From assembly GCA_023954715.1 (NCBI GenBank), contig JAGSHD010000006.1, forward strand, positions 196,515 through 260,514: 64,000 nt of DNA, written 5' to 3'. Below, piece after piece: positions 28,390 to 37,766 of this stretch. The number at the start of each line of letters is the position of its first letter. The stretch's first letter is position 1. The notes under the pieces were generated by a model. It saw only the letters and a list, made by a program, of their open reading frames with translations. It had not been told where the DNA came from and ran no database searches. Origin of the DNA: Candidatus Cloacimonadota bacterium (lineage in GTDB: Bacteria > Muiribacteriota > UBA6191). The translations under genes and the position numbers were made by a program.

Positions 28390-29976
28390 ATGAAACATAT
28401 TTCTAAAATTTCTCTCTTTTGTATTTTTGCAATTAGCGCATGTAATACCATCAGCTTTTGCGAAGACTCTGAAGAAAGTTCAAAACTAAAATATCTTGAA
28501 CTCCGAGGATTAAATTATGATTACGTTCATTTTTATAAAAAAAGTGAAGATCACAAGGACAAAGAAGAGTATCAAAAAAGTCAAGAAAACGCTCTTCAAT
28601 ATAAAAAGAAACTAAATAGTTATTTAATTAAGTCTCCTGGTATAAAATCACTTCAAGATCCTAATGGTTATTTCTCATCAGATGATAAATTAGGTTTTAA
28701 CCCTCTAAAAGAAGAGTCTATCAATTCGATCTTTAAGGCAAAACCTTACCTGGTTGAAAATGGGAGTCATTTTTTTGTCTCAAAACAAAAGGATGAGTTT
28801 TCTGATTTGGATATTCAAGAGCCTAAAGAGCTTGAAGAAGTGGCTGGATTTTCAGATAATGATTTTGAACTTCAAATTGATGAAGGGTCTTTTGCCTTTG
28901 ATGAAGACGGCCTTCCCATTGTACAAAGTGATAACTCTAGTGATTTTACAGCTAAAAGCTTTTCAGGAGAAGACATAGGAGGTTCTGATGCATCTCAAAG
29001 TCAAAATTTACAATCCAATGACCGCTCAACTGATGATCAAGATCAATCTGAACTAGAAGATCCAACAAACCCTAAGCAAATTCGATTTAATAAAGGAGTC
29101 CATCGCCTACACAATGGAGTGGAGCGTATAACCAAATCCATAAAACATTTAAATATAGCCATGAAAAGGTACAAAGACTATATTAACTCTGAGAATGTCC
29201 ATCCAGATAAGGTTACCCTAATGAGAGATCGCCTTCAAATGCATATATCTCGACTACATAGAGTGAATGGTGTACTAAAGGGATATAATCATGGCTTAAC
29301 TGTAGCCGGAAGAAACAACGACCTAGAAGGTTTGCAACAATTACATAAAATTCATAAACATCAACTCGCTACTGAAAACCTCTTAGACAACGAGACCCAA
29401 AACTTTGAAAGACTCATGGAAGAAACTGGTAACGCTTATCGTTTTATTCCACCAGAGTCAATTGATACGGCCTTTGTCCCTAAAGACCAAGAAAATAATA
29501 GACCAACGGACTCCTTTGGCGTACCTGTAGCTCCTGATAGCAATGGTCCTATACAACAAAATAACGACGGACCCTTTCAAAGGCCACCTGTTGAGGCAAA
29601 CGATGGATGGGCTCCTGGACAAACTAAACCAGGCACTGGCAAGCCTAATGTAGACATAGGTATTAGCGACACTGTAATCAAACCTCTTCCTGTAAATCCT
29701 GACGACCGAGAAATGAGTGGCCAAAAGCCAGGCAACCTTAATCTCACTGTTCAGCCGCCTAATGGGCCAAATATTGGGACTACTATAGTTCCAAACCCCA
29801 ACGTAGTAGCCCCTCAACCAGCAGTTACAGCTGGTGGACAACAAAAACCAAATCCTATTCCTCCCACTAAACCAAATGTAGACAACAGTGATCAAGGTAA
29901 TAATTCTGGTAAAATTCCTTGTTTGTGGTGGCCTGGTAAACTTATGGGTAGACCTAAACCATCTACCTGCATTTAA
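28390..29976 (+). CDS. Putative lipoprotein with helical core and Pro/Asn-rich tail, unknown
   Basis: I prefer the ATG at 28390 over the TTG at 28369 because it gives a clean signal peptide, MKHISKISLFCIFAISAC, ending in an ISAC lipobox (Cys18). The remaining ~510 residues have an acidic region (to about 230), a basic helical region with HRLHNGVERITKSIKHLNIA and many His/Lys residues (about 235-350), and a Pro/Asn/Gly-rich tail ending with two cysteines. I know no family. Its place between pseudopilins and the CHASE2 cyclase suggests an envelope function linked to them. Confidence 0.72.
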   Translation: MKHISKISLFCIFAISACNTISFCEDSEESSKLKYLELRGLNYDYVHFYKKSEDHKDKEEYQKSQENALQYKKKLNSYLIKSPGIKSLQDPNGYFSSDDKLGFNPLKEESINSIFKAKPYLVENGSHFFVSKQKDEFSDLDIQEPKELEEVAGFSDNDFELQIDEGSFAFDEDGLPIVQSDNSSDFTAKSFSGEDIGGSDASQSQNLQSNDRSTDDQDQSELEDPTNPKQIRFNKGVHRLHNGVERITKSIKHLNIAMKRYKDYINSENVHPDKVTLMRDRLQMHISRLHRVNGVLKGYNHGLTVAGRNNDLEGLQQLHKIHKHQLATENLLDNETQNFERLMEETGNAYRFIPPESIDTAFVPKDQENNRPTDSFGVPVAPDSNGPIQQNNDGPFQRPPVEANDGWAPGQTKPGTGKPNVDIGISDTVIKPLPVNPDDREMSGQKPGNLNLTVQPPNGPNIGTTIVPNPNVVAPQPAVTAGGQQKPNPIPPTKPNVDNSDQGNNSGKIPCLWWPGKLMGRPKPSTCI

Positions 29977-29986
29977 AGGATAATTT

Positions 29987-32053
29987 TTGCAAAATAAAAC
30001 TTACAAGTTAACTATTTTAGTTACAATCATAATATACTCCATTTTATCCTTAAATATTCCTTTAGTTAGTGAACTCTCTTGGATGTGGGCTGACTTTAAA
30101 ACCAGTCAGAGAAACTCCAATACCAAAATGACTTTCAATGAAATAGCTGTTGTCTCCATCGACGATGAGTCTCTATCTCAAATTCCAGAGAAATACCCTT
30201 GGAATCGAAGAAGAATGGCTAAAGTTATTCATCAACTCAAACAATCTGAAAGTAAATTAATCATTTTAGATGAATATATACAGTCTCCCTCCTCTATTGA
30301 CCCATCTCAAGATGAAATTTTAGCAAGTGTATTTCTACATGCTAAAAATGTACTAACACAAAATAATTTAAGGCGTTTTATAAATCATACGGGCCAAGAC
30401 AAAGTTCAAATTTCTCCTCCTATTCCTATGATTAAAAGATCAGCCAAAAGTCTTGGTTTTGTAGACTTTAAAAAAGATAGCTTTTTAAGACTTAGAAAAC
30501 TATCTATGATGGTCAAAACTAAAGAGTCTCAACATCAGTCTCTTTTGCTAGCAATTTTAAGTCAACTTAACTATTATCCGAAGATAATCAATCATAGTTT
30601 ACAGTTTAAAAAAGATGACTCTTTAGTAAAAATTCCTTTGGATTCAAATGATAATTTACTTGTAGATTTATTCAATGTTAATCCTAAAAATCAAAATATT
30701 AAAGATTTACCCTTTCCTGTTTACTCCTTTGTAGATATTCAAGAAAACAGAGTCTCTCCATCAAAATTAAAAGATAAAATAGTTTTTATCATTGAAAGTA
30801 ATGATCAATCTTCACAACTTGCCCAAACTCAGATGAACTTAATCCTATCCAAAGGACTTATCTCAGCCAATCTTCTCGGTAACTTATTACATTCTCATGC
30901 AATTACACCAGCAAGTCGGCTTAGTTTTCATATTATCTTGTTTTTATCATTATTGTTGTCTATATCCTTGGCTATTAAAGCATCTCCTTTACTTTTTAAC
31001 TGTTACCAATTTGTCCTTCCTATAATTTTGCTTCCGCTAGATTACTTTATTTATAGTTCATTAAACTCTCAATCACACTTGTTGATAGCTGTACTGGCTA
31101 ATTTCTTATTTTGGTTATTGTATAACACAATTAAATATTTTCAAGAGCGAGCAGAAAAAGCAGAAATCAGAAATGCATTCTCTCATTATGTTACTGCCTC
31201 AGTGGTAAATGAAATTTTAAAAGATACAAGCCAACTAAAACTCGGTGGTGAAAGAAAAGAGCTTACTGTATTCTTTTCAGATATCGCTGGTTTTACTAAT
31301 ATCTCAGAGAGACTAGAGATTGAGAGATTAGTCATACTTTTAAATGACTACCTAACAGCCATGACAGATAATATTATCATTCAAAATAAAGGTATGTTGG
31401 ATAAGTATGAAGGTGATGCCATCATGGCAGTCTTTGGCGCACCTATTAACAACAAAACTCATGCTATTCAAGCCTGTAAATCAGCGTTAGATAATCAGAG
31501 GATCCTAAAAGAAGAGTTATGGCCACGATGGAAGGTCGCTGGTTTTCCTTTGTTTACTGTAAGGATAGGAATCAATACAGGCCCCATGATTGTTGGCAAT
31601 ATGGGCTCAAAATCTAGATTTGATTATACTGTCATTGGAGACAATGTAAATCTTGGCTCTAGGCTTGAAAGCTTAAACAAAGTATATCAAACAGATATTT
31701 TAATTTCTGAATCAACTTATCAGTTAGTCAAAGATGATATGAGATGTCGAATGATAGATTTAGTAAGAGTGAAGGGAAAACGTATCCCAGTTCGAGTTTA
31801 TGAGTTAATTTCATTTAAAAACACCTCTTCAGATGCCATCAACGAGTTTATAAGTACCTACGAACGAGCATTTGAACACTACGAAAAACAAGAGTTTCAA
31901 CAAGCTATAACTATACTTGGAGAGATTAAGACTTCTTGTAGGCCAAAAGACGGTGCCAGTAAAGTTTTATTGGCTCGATGCCAGAGGTATGTAAACAATC
32001 CCCCACCAGAAGATTGGGATTGCGTTTTTGAAGCCAAAGATGACGAAGATTAA
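29987..32053 (+). CDS. CHASE2-domain class III adenylate cyclase
   Basis: A 688-residue membrane cyclase making cAMP. A transmembrane helix at 7-25 precedes an extracytoplasmic CHASE2 sensor domain (about 30-300; signature IAVVSIDDESL), then two to three helices (about 305-385) and a cyclase domain (about 415-600). Catalytic residues are complete: metal-binding Asp432 (FSDIAGF) and Asp477 (KYEGDAIMAVFG), adenine-specifying Lys473 and Asp552, and Asn555/Arg559 (NVNLGSR). So it should be active and specific for ATP. A TPR-like tail follows. TTG start with AAAGGA seven bases upstream. The gene closes the HEAT/pseudopilin/lipoprotein locus, and its stop abuts the stop of the convergent methyltransferase. 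Confidence 0.93.
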   Translation: MQNKTYKLTILVTIIIYSILSLNIPLVSELSWMWADFKTSQRNSNTKMTFNEIAVVSIDDESLSQIPEKYPWNRRRMAKVIHQLKQSESKLIILDEYIQSPSSIDPSQDEILASVFLHAKNVLTQNNLRRFINHTGQDKVQISPPIPMIKRSAKSLGFVDFKKDSFLRLRKLSMMVKTKESQHQSLLLAILSQLNYYPKIINHSLQFKKDDSLVKIPLDSNDNLLVDLFNVNPKNQNIKDLPFPVYSFVDIQENRVSPSKLKDKIVFIIESNDQSSQLAQTQMNLILSKGLISANLLGNLLHSHAITPASRLSFHIILFLSLLLSISLAIKASPLLFNCYQFVLPIILLPLDYFIYSSLNSQSHLLIAVLANFLFWLLYNTIKYFQERAEKAEIRNAFSHYVTASVVNEILKDTSQLKLGGERKELTVFFSDIAGFTNISERLEIERLVILLNDYLTAMTDNIIIQNKGMLDKYEGDAIMAVFGAPINNKTHAIQACKSALDNQRILKEELWPRWKVAGFPLFTVRIGINTGPMIVGNMGSKSRFDYTVIGDNVNLGSRLESLNKVYQTDILISESTYQLVKDDMRCRMIDLVRVKGKRIPVRVYELISFKNTSSDAINEFISTYERAFEHYEKQEFQQAITILGEIKTSCRPKDGASKVLLARCQRYVNNPPPEDWDCVFEAKDDED

Positions 32054-32779
32054 CTATTTTTTGGGATAATTTGGTTTCGCTTCTGGTGGATTGTTCCATG
32101 AAAAACCCTCTACATCATGAGTTTTTCTTCCTAAAAACTCACTATGGCAATAGAGGCCAGGTACACTTTCATATCTCAAATACTCATCAGCAAAAGTTGA
32201 AAAACGACCAATAATTGAGTTGCTCATACCACTATCGATGCACTCTATTCCCAACTCTTGTGAAAACAAAACTTTTAACCCTAAATCTGAAAACTGAAAA
32301 TAATTACTAGGCCGCTCATGAGAAGAATGAGAAAAGTGAGTTTCAACAAATACAAAGCCCCCCACCTTTAAGAGCTTAACCATTTCTGAAGCTACAAGCC
32401 AAGGCATCGAAAAGTGTTCAAAACTTGCGCTAGAGTATATTAAATCAAATTTTTCATCCTCAGAAAAATATTGTGATAATCGATGAGCGTCACCAACAAT
32501 ATCTACATTTTTTCCCTCAATACAATCAAAACCAATATATTCTGCTCGAGTAAAGCTTTGTTTGGCAAGGGAGCACCCTGTTACTGCCCTACTTCCGATT
32601 TCAAGGACTCTAAAACCCTCTTTATTAGACAGAGTTAATAAGTACTTTTCCCAATCTTGATGGGCTACATATTTGGGAGGCTGTACATCGTGGCATAAAT
32701 AGTCCTGATCAAAGATGGACTCTATAAAACGAGATAACCTTAATATTAAATATATTACTTTTTTTATGAAATTTTTCAT
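32054..32779 (-). CDS. SAM-dependent methyltransferase (Methyltransf_11 type)
   Basis: The 241-residue product has a Rossmann-type methyltransferase fold: motif I VLEIGSRAVTG, acidic loop IGFDCIEGKNVD, a DAHRLSQYF segment, motif IV FDLIYSSASFEHF, and KLLKVGGFVFVETHFSH as the post-IV strand. SASFEHF and VGGFVFVETH are usual for small-molecule or sugar methyltransferases in surface polysaccharide clusters. The substrate cannot be read from sequence. Its stop codon lies directly against the stop codon of the cyclase gene, with no room for a terminator. Confidence 0.85.
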   Translation of the reverse strand: MKNFIKKVIYLILRLSRFIESIFDQDYLCHDVQPPKYVAHQDWEKYLLTLSNKEGFRVLEIGSRAVTGCSLAKQSFTRAEYIGFDCIEGKNVDIVGDAHRLSQYFSEDEKFDLIYSSASFEHFSMPWLVASEMVKLLKVGGFVFVETHFSHSSHERPSNYFQFSDLGLKVLFSQELGIECIDSGMSNSIIGRFSTFADEYLRYESVPGLYCHSEFLGRKTHDVEGFSWNNPPEAKPNYPKK

Positions 32780-32924
32780 TAGCGGGATATAATCTATACA
32801 AAATAGGATAATTCGATTGTTTGTTCGTATTTTTCTAGTAAATCATTTAAAATCAAAACGAGTCAATAGAATATTTCTATTTAAAGGCTCTGATCTGAAT
32901 CTTTTACACTTTATAAACATCTAA

Positions 32925-33341
32925 ATGAAAAAGTTAAATCAAAAGTTTAAAACTAGCTTTGCTCCATATTTTCTAGTGTGCATTGTAGCCTTTCTTTTGG
33001 ACGCATCATCTCTACTTATATTAGTGCATGTTTTTCAATTTGGTATTTATCAAGCCGAAGTTATTGGACTTTTAGTTGGTAATACCAGCAATTATCTTCT
33101 TGCCACTCGTTTTGCTTTTACTGATTCCAAATATGACAATAAACTCAAAGAGTTTTTATATTATCTATGCTTTGGAATGCTCTCTTATCCATTTCACCAC
33201 CTAGCACTACGTTTTAGTAATGCCTACATAGGAGTAGAGTATTTAGCATTTAGTAAAGTCGTCGCTGTGTTAGTTAGTTTTTCTATCACTTATCTTCTTC
33301 GAAAATCTATACTTTTTCCTGACAAAGAGACTTCAAACTAA
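32925..33341 (+). CDS. GtrA-like membrane protein
   Basis: A 138-residue protein with four predicted membrane segments and the GtrA-family pattern: FLLDASSLLILVHV in helix 1, a conserved GNTSNYLLATRFAF segment (typically N-Y-x-x-x-R-x-x-F-F) and a final helix ending RKSILF. GtrA proteins are thought to flip or handle lipid-linked sugars for surface glycan modification. No glycosyltransferase directly follows; the divergent methyltransferase may be related. The divergent gap (145 bases) must hold both promoters. Confidence 0.85.
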   Translation: MKKLNQKFKTSFAPYFLVCIVAFLLDASSLLILVHVFQFGIYQAEVIGLLVGNTSNYLLATRFAFTDSKYDNKLKEFLYYLCFGMLSYPFHHLALRFSNAYIGVEYLAFSKVVAVLVSFSITYLLRKSILFPDKETSN

Positions 33342-33447
33342 CAAATCAAATCCATTTCAGCTCGCTCTTGTTTAACTCTTAAAAATCACCTAAAAAATGA
33401 TATATTATAATATTGATTGATTACCTCGACTTCTCGATTTTTCAAAT

Positions 33448-34029
33448 ATGTTATATCCAATCATATTAAGATCAATTCAATTTTTATCAGAAACTCCTTG
33501 TTCTCAAAATAAACGTGACAAAGAAATAAAAATCTACTCAGAGTTTCCTAAAAATCTGTTTGTATCCATATTACTTTTAATTTTTTTGATTGTTTTAGTA
33601 TCCCTTTTTATCCAGTTATCTATTATGGTATATAGTGCCATATCTATTGGAGAACTCCCCTTTACTCAAGAGTCCCTACCCTACTTACTAGCTTATTGCT
33701 TGGTGAACCTTCTATTTTTGGCTCATCTTTGCTTGTATTTTGGCTATAAAGAAGAAATTGTTTTTTCTGATGATAGCGTATTTATTCAACACGGTTATTT
33801 TTCATTTTTCGAAAGAACAATTTTAAACAAAGATCAATTGATGTTTTCCTCTGTAAAAGAAAATTTCATCGGAAATCAACACATCAAATTATACTATTGC
33901 TCTTCTGCAAAAGCGCTCAATAAATCTCACCTCAAAGAAGCCGACATTGATACAATAATAGTAGGAACCTACTTGGTAGAAGATCAAATAGAAACCATTA
34001 GTCAAATGATTAAACGACTATCCTTCTAA
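33448..34029 (+). CDS. Small membrane protein with two transmembrane helices, unknown
   Basis: The 193-residue product has two strong transmembrane helices (about 37-65 and 80-105) and a cytoplasmic C-terminal domain of about 85 residues that alternates strands (EEIVFSDDSVFIQHG, HIKLYYCSS, IDTIIVGTY). Strand pattern and position resemble a bacterial PH-like domain, but the match is weak. TATATTATAATATTG at about 33400 is a possible promoter region. No neighbour suggests a function; it is upstream of the lysine operon but separated by a 157-base gap containing that operon's own promoter. Confidence 0.6.
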   Translation: MLYPIILRSIQFLSETPCSQNKRDKEIKIYSEFPKNLFVSILLLIFLIVLVSLFIQLSIMVYSAISIGELPFTQESLPYLLAYCLVNLLFLAHLCLYFGYKEEIVFSDDSVFIQHGYFSFFERTILNKDQLMFSSVKENFIGNQHIKLYYCSSAKALNKSHLKEADIDTIIVGTYLVEDQIETISQMIKRLSF

Positions 34030-34132
34030 TAAACAATACACTTTCTTTCTTTATTCAAACAGTCTTGAGACTTCTATTGTCATTTTCATTAAATTAGACT
34101 AATGTATTTTCAATAATTTACATCACGCTCAA

Positions 34133-34167
34133 TCTTGCATACTGTTATAATTTCCAACAGCATGTAT
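34133..34167 (+). promoter_or_regulatory. Promoter with overlapping dyad, lysine-degradation operon
   Basis: TATAAT (34146-34151) is preceded by TG one base upstream, an extended -10 that needs no strong -35. It lies inside a dyad: TGCATACTGTT before and AACAGCATGTA after ATAATTTCC, matching at 9 of 11 positions. A repressor bound there would block the promoter. AGGA (34176-34179) lies seven bases before the kdd ATG at 34187. Confidence 0.5.
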
Positions 34168-34186
34168 TGAAATATAGGACTGAACC

Positions 34187-35233
34187 ATGAATAAAAGTAA
34201 CTATTGTCCATTTGGGACTCACAGAGTCATTAGCCCTGACAACGCCTTGCCACAAAACGCAGAAAAAGTAGATAACTCTCTACCCATTAAAGACAATGAA
34301 ATACTACTTGATGTTGAGGTCTTAAATATAGACTCTGCTTCGTTTTATCAAATGATGACAGCCTGTGATCACGCTATTGAAAGTGTTGGAGAAAGAATTC
34401 TAAAAACAGTTGAAACAAGAGGTAAACAACACAACCCAGTTACTGGTTCAGGTGGAATGCTTCTAGGTACCGTCAAAGAGATGGGCCCAAACTATGAAAA
34501 CAGAGACAATTTGAAAGTTGGAGACAGGGTTGCAACTCTTGTTTCTTTATCACTTACTCCATTATTTTTAGATAAAATCATCAAAATTCATCCGCATAAA
34601 GATCAAGTTGAAGTGCAAGGTCACGCTATATTGTTTTCTAGCTCTATTATTTCTAAATTACCAAATGATATGAACGACTCATTGGCTTTAGCAATTCTTG
34701 ATGTATGTGGTGCACCAGCTCAAACTAAAAGATTAGTAAAAAAAGATTTTACTGTTGTTGTATTGGGTGCTGGAGGTAAATCTGGTACTTTATGCCTAGC
34801 TCAAGCACGAGAAATCCTACAAGATACAGGTAAACTAATTGCTATAGAGCCTTTCGATAATGGTGTAAAACGCCTTGAACATTTAGGGTTTTGTGATCAT
34901 GTGATCCAATTGGATGCTAAAAACCCTGTAGATGTATTTCATGCTGTTCAAAAGGTAACTAACGATGAAATGGCTGACCTAGTCATTAATTGTGCTAATG
35001 TTCCTGATACCGAAATGGCTTCTATACTTAGTTCTAAACTTGATGGAATTGTATATTTGTTTTCTATGGCAACTACTTTTACAAAAGCAGCCCTTGGAGC
35101 TGAGGGAGTACGATCTGATGCTACAATTATAGTTGGAAATGGTTATGCACCAAATCATGCTGAATGCGCTTTGGATGTGGTACGTAATAATCCAAATATT
35201 AAAGAGCTCTTTGAAACTGTTTATAGCGGATAG
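34187..35233 (+). CDS. kdd: L-erythro-3,5-diaminohexanoate dehydrogenase
   Basis: The 348-residue enzyme oxidises (3S,5S)-3,5-diaminohexanoate to 5-amino-3-oxohexanoate with NAD+ in lysine degradation. The N-terminal CPFGTHRVISPDNALPQ is the family hallmark, and VVVLGAGGKSGTLCLAQAR is the Rossmann nucleotide-binding loop. Length and the C-terminal EVR-type region fit Kdd. It is first in an eight-gene run with kamB, kamC, kamD, kamE, kal and kce, the context expected for the enzyme. In Fusobacterium-type clusters kdd usually lies elsewhere in the set, so the order here is a local variant. Confidence 0.95.
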   Translation: MNKSNYCPFGTHRVISPDNALPQNAEKVDNSLPIKDNEILLDVEVLNIDSASFYQMMTACDHAIESVGERILKTVETRGKQHNPVTGSGGMLLGTVKEMGPNYENRDNLKVGDRVATLVSLSLTPLFLDKIIKIHPHKDQVEVQGHAILFSSSIISKLPNDMNDSLALAILDVCGAPAQTKRLVKKDFTVVVLGAGGKSGTLCLAQAREILQDTGKLIAIEPFDNGVKRLEHLGFCDHVIQLDAKNPVDVFHAVQKVTNDEMADLVINCANVPDTEMASILSSKLDGIVYLFSMATTFTKAALGAEGVRSDATIIVGNGYAPNHAECALDVVRNNPNIKELFETVYSG

Positions 35234-35266
35234 ATTTTAATTTATTTATAAGGGGATTCATCAACA

Positions 35267-36226
35267 ATGGTACAGCAAAAGACCATTACATTTTTAGGGT
35301 CTGATAAAAATGCTGGAAAGACTACAGCATTTATTTTTTACTTGCGTAGTTGTCGATCCCCTTTTAAATATATTGTCACCTCAATTGGTATCAATGGAGA
35401 GAGTCTCGATGAGTACGAATATCATCAAAAGCCTCAAATTTTATTAAAAGCTGGACAATATTTTGTAAGTAAGCAATCTAGGTTATCTCAGAGCAATGGT
35501 TATTTTGAAACGATTCAAATATTTAACCAACCAAGCTTTAAGGACGTTTTCGTTTTAGCAAAAGCTACTGTAGATTGCTTTCATGTTTTAGAGGGGCCTA
35601 ACAGTAAATCGGAAGTACAGCTTTTACAATCCAAACTTGCTGCCTCTCATCCATCTTTTTCTTTATTAATCGATGGCTCTATCGATCGCCAGTTTTTGTG
35701 TGACCCTTCTGTTAGCGATGAAATTTACTATTCTTTGCTTATTACAAATCGTCCTGCTCAACGTTTAAAAGCGAAGCAACTATTAATAACACACCAATTT
35801 GAGATTTCTAATTTAGATATTGCCTCAATGCTTCAATCATATAGGGTGATCCTCTTTGATCAAAATCAAAATACCATCTATAAAAGTATGAATCATGCTA
35901 ATTTTGATGATACTCTTTTTGAAAAAATTGAACACAACTTACACCCAAACTCTATTCTTTATTTAAACTGCGCCTTAAGCCAAAAACTTTTGAATCATTT
36001 GAAAAATAGAAAAATTAAGATTGTACTAAATAATCCTAGCCTTCTAGTCTCTAATTTATCCAACGAATTGACTATAAATTATCAGATAGAGCTTCTAAAA
36101 AAGAGTACAATTAAAAAAGTCTTCATCAAAGAAGACAGTCCAGGTTTTTTAAAAGAGTTTGACATCCTGCACCACTACAAATTTCACAACTTATTCCAAG
36201 AGGAACACCATGAAATTCAATTGTGA
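35267..36226 (+). CDS. kamB: Lysine 5,6-aminomutase reactivase subunit KamB-like
   Basis: The 319-residue product has an N-terminal P-loop GSDKNAGKTT and a VIT/ISIGINGE-type strand after it. With its position between kdd and the MutS-like gene, it corresponds to KamB, thought to work with KamC to remove damaged adenosylcobalamin from the 5,6-aminomutase and restore activity. AAGGGG precedes the ATG. It overlaps the next gene by 17 bases. Assignment depends on context as much as sequence, as the C-terminal half is poorly conserved. Confidence 0.8.
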   Translation: MVQQKTITFLGSDKNAGKTTAFIFYLRSCRSPFKYIVTSIGINGESLDEYEYHQKPQILLKAGQYFVSKQSRLSQSNGYFETIQIFNQPSFKDVFVLAKATVDCFHVLEGPNSKSEVQLLQSKLAASHPSFSLLIDGSIDRQFLCDPSVSDEIYYSLLITNRPAQRLKAKQLLITHQFEISNLDIASMLQSYRVILFDQNQNTIYKSMNHANFDDTLFEKIEHNLHPNSILYLNCALSQKLLNHLKNRKIKIVLNNPSLLVSNLSNELTINYQIELLKKSTIKKVFIKEDSPGFLKEFDILHHYKFHNLFQEEHHEIQL

Positions 36227-37766
36227 CTATAGCCTTTTTCATCATCAACTTCAGCATGACTTTGGCTTTGAAGAATTTTTGAAAAGCCTACAAATCAAAA
36301 GTACTTTTTTAGCGAATCATAAGCTAAAAGTGTTAACTAAAAGTCAAGCGTCTCTCCAATATCAGAAAATCTCAACAGCTTTAGAGCACTTTTCTAAAAA
36401 CAAATTGCAAAAAATTGTAGAGTATTTTAACCAAATTCCCAATATAGATTATATGGATTCTGATGTCTCCAACTCGTCTTTAGATCAGGTTCAATGTAAA
36501 CAGTTAGCTGAGTTTTGCCTTCTCAACATTAAGATTAAACAAATTGAAGAGTCTTTTTGCAAACCTACTGTGAGTTTAAACGACCACGATATTTTGAATA
36601 TATTAAGAGATAATATGCAAGATGACTTTCTTGCATTTAAGACCTCCAATAAACTCAGTAAATCTAAGACTGATTTAGAAAAGTGTAACGATAGATACGA
36701 TTCAGAACTCAAAAGATTCGAAAGCGAAATTTCTCAAAAAACGGGACTTAAACTATATTATCCTTACAAAAAAGAAGTACAATTTTCGCAAAGTCTTTAT
36801 GAGTCTGTACGTCAATGTCCTCACCTCACAAGCGAGGTAAAACATGATTTAATCATTCTTGATTACCAGCCCTCAAGTGAGCTTTTACAAATCATAAATG
36901 AGAAAGATTCTTTCTTAGATAACTACAATTTAGAGATTTCAAAAATTCAAAGTCGTATCAATGCTCTATTACAGCCATATCTTATCAAGTTCTCAAAGTA
37001 CTTAGAGACTCGAAAGCAAGACCTGCTCATTTACTCATTAAGTTTTTTTTGCTATCAAAGCCACTTATGCGTCCCAAAATTAATAGATCAAGGACTACAG
37101 TTTAACGATGCCAGAATGTTTGCTCTAGCCAAAGACAATATTGATTACAAACCTCTAAATTTTGAATCTAAATTGGGGGCATCAATATTGTTTGGCGCCA
37201 ACATGACTGGTAAAACAACAGTTCTCAAAACACTCTATTTTCATTTTTGCTTAATTCAACTTGGACTACCTCTTCCTGCTTCTTCTGTAGAGTGTTTTTT
37301 CCCTAGCGAAGTTTTATTAAAGTTAAAAAACTCTGGTTCGTTGACTAAAGGCTTAAGTAGTTTTGGAGAAGAAATCGAATTTTGGACTCAAAAGTTTGAA
37401 GACAATGCGGTTATTTTATGCGATGAGTTATTTTTGAATACGGAACCTTCTGCGGGTGAACTCATCTCAAAAGTTTTTTTAGATTATATCAAAACTAAAA
37501 ATGTCTTTTTTATGTGTAGCTCTCACTATACAAATTTATTTGATTTAGATGATATCAAGCTCTTTTATATGAAGAGCTTAGCCAATAATAAAAGCATTGA
37601 TCGTCACTCCCTTTTAAAGCAAATTCCATTTGAACTTGCACCTCTCAAAAAAGATGATAAACTGTCTTTACAAAATATGAAAAACGAGGCCATTGAAATG
37701 GCTCTATGCTTTGATATACCTCAAAGTATTAAAGATCAACTGAAAGATCATTTGAAAGGACAATAA
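36210..37766 (+). CDS. kamC: Lysine 5,6-aminomutase reactivase ATPase KamC-like (MutS-related)
   Basis: I start this gene at the ATG at 36210, with GAGGA five bases upstream and inside the end of kamB; the frame is open to 36159 but the added residues look like an out-of-frame tail. The 518-residue product has a coiled-coil N-terminal half and a MutS-type ATPase domain: GANMTGKTT (Walker A), ILCDELFLNTEPSAGEL (Walker B region) and MCSSHYTNLF, paralleling the MutS DEIGRGT and ATHY motifs. It has no MutS mismatch-recognition domain. Its stop shares one base with the kamD ATG. Confidence 0.85.
   Translation: MKFNCDYSLFHHQLQHDFGFEEFLKSLQIKSTFLANHKLKVLTKSQASLQYQKISTALEHFSKNKLQKIVEYFNQIPNIDYMDSDVSNSSLDQVQCKQLAEFCLLNIKIKQIEESFCKPTVSLNDHDILNILRDNMQDDFLAFKTSNKLSKSKTDLEKCNDRYDSELKRFESEISQKTGLKLYYPYKKEVQFSQSLYESVRQCPHLTSEVKHDLIILDYQPSSELLQIINEKDSFLDNYNLEISKIQSRINALLQPYLIKFSKYLETRKQDLLIYSLSFFCYQSHLCVPKLIDQGLQFNDARMFALAKDNIDYKPLNFESKLGASILFGANMTGKTTVLKTLYFHFCLIQLGLPLPASSVECFFPSEVLLKLKNSGSLTKGLSSFGEEIEFWTQKFEDNAVILCDELFLNTEPSAGELISKVFLDYIKTKNVFFMCSSHYTNLFDLDDIKLFYMKSLANNKSIDRHSLLKQIPFELAPLKKDDKLSLQNMKNEAIEMALCFDIPQSIKDQLKDHLKGQ

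Noticed and set aside
29458-29895. A 145-codon minus-strand ORF inside the lipoprotein gene
   Set aside because: It lies opposite the Pro/Asn-rich coding region, which opens long antisense frames by codon bias, and it has no recognisable domain.
36210-37766. mutS for the gene between kamB and kamD
   Set aside because: It has a MutS-like ATPase domain but lacks the mismatch-binding domain and sits in the lysine operon; kamC fits better.
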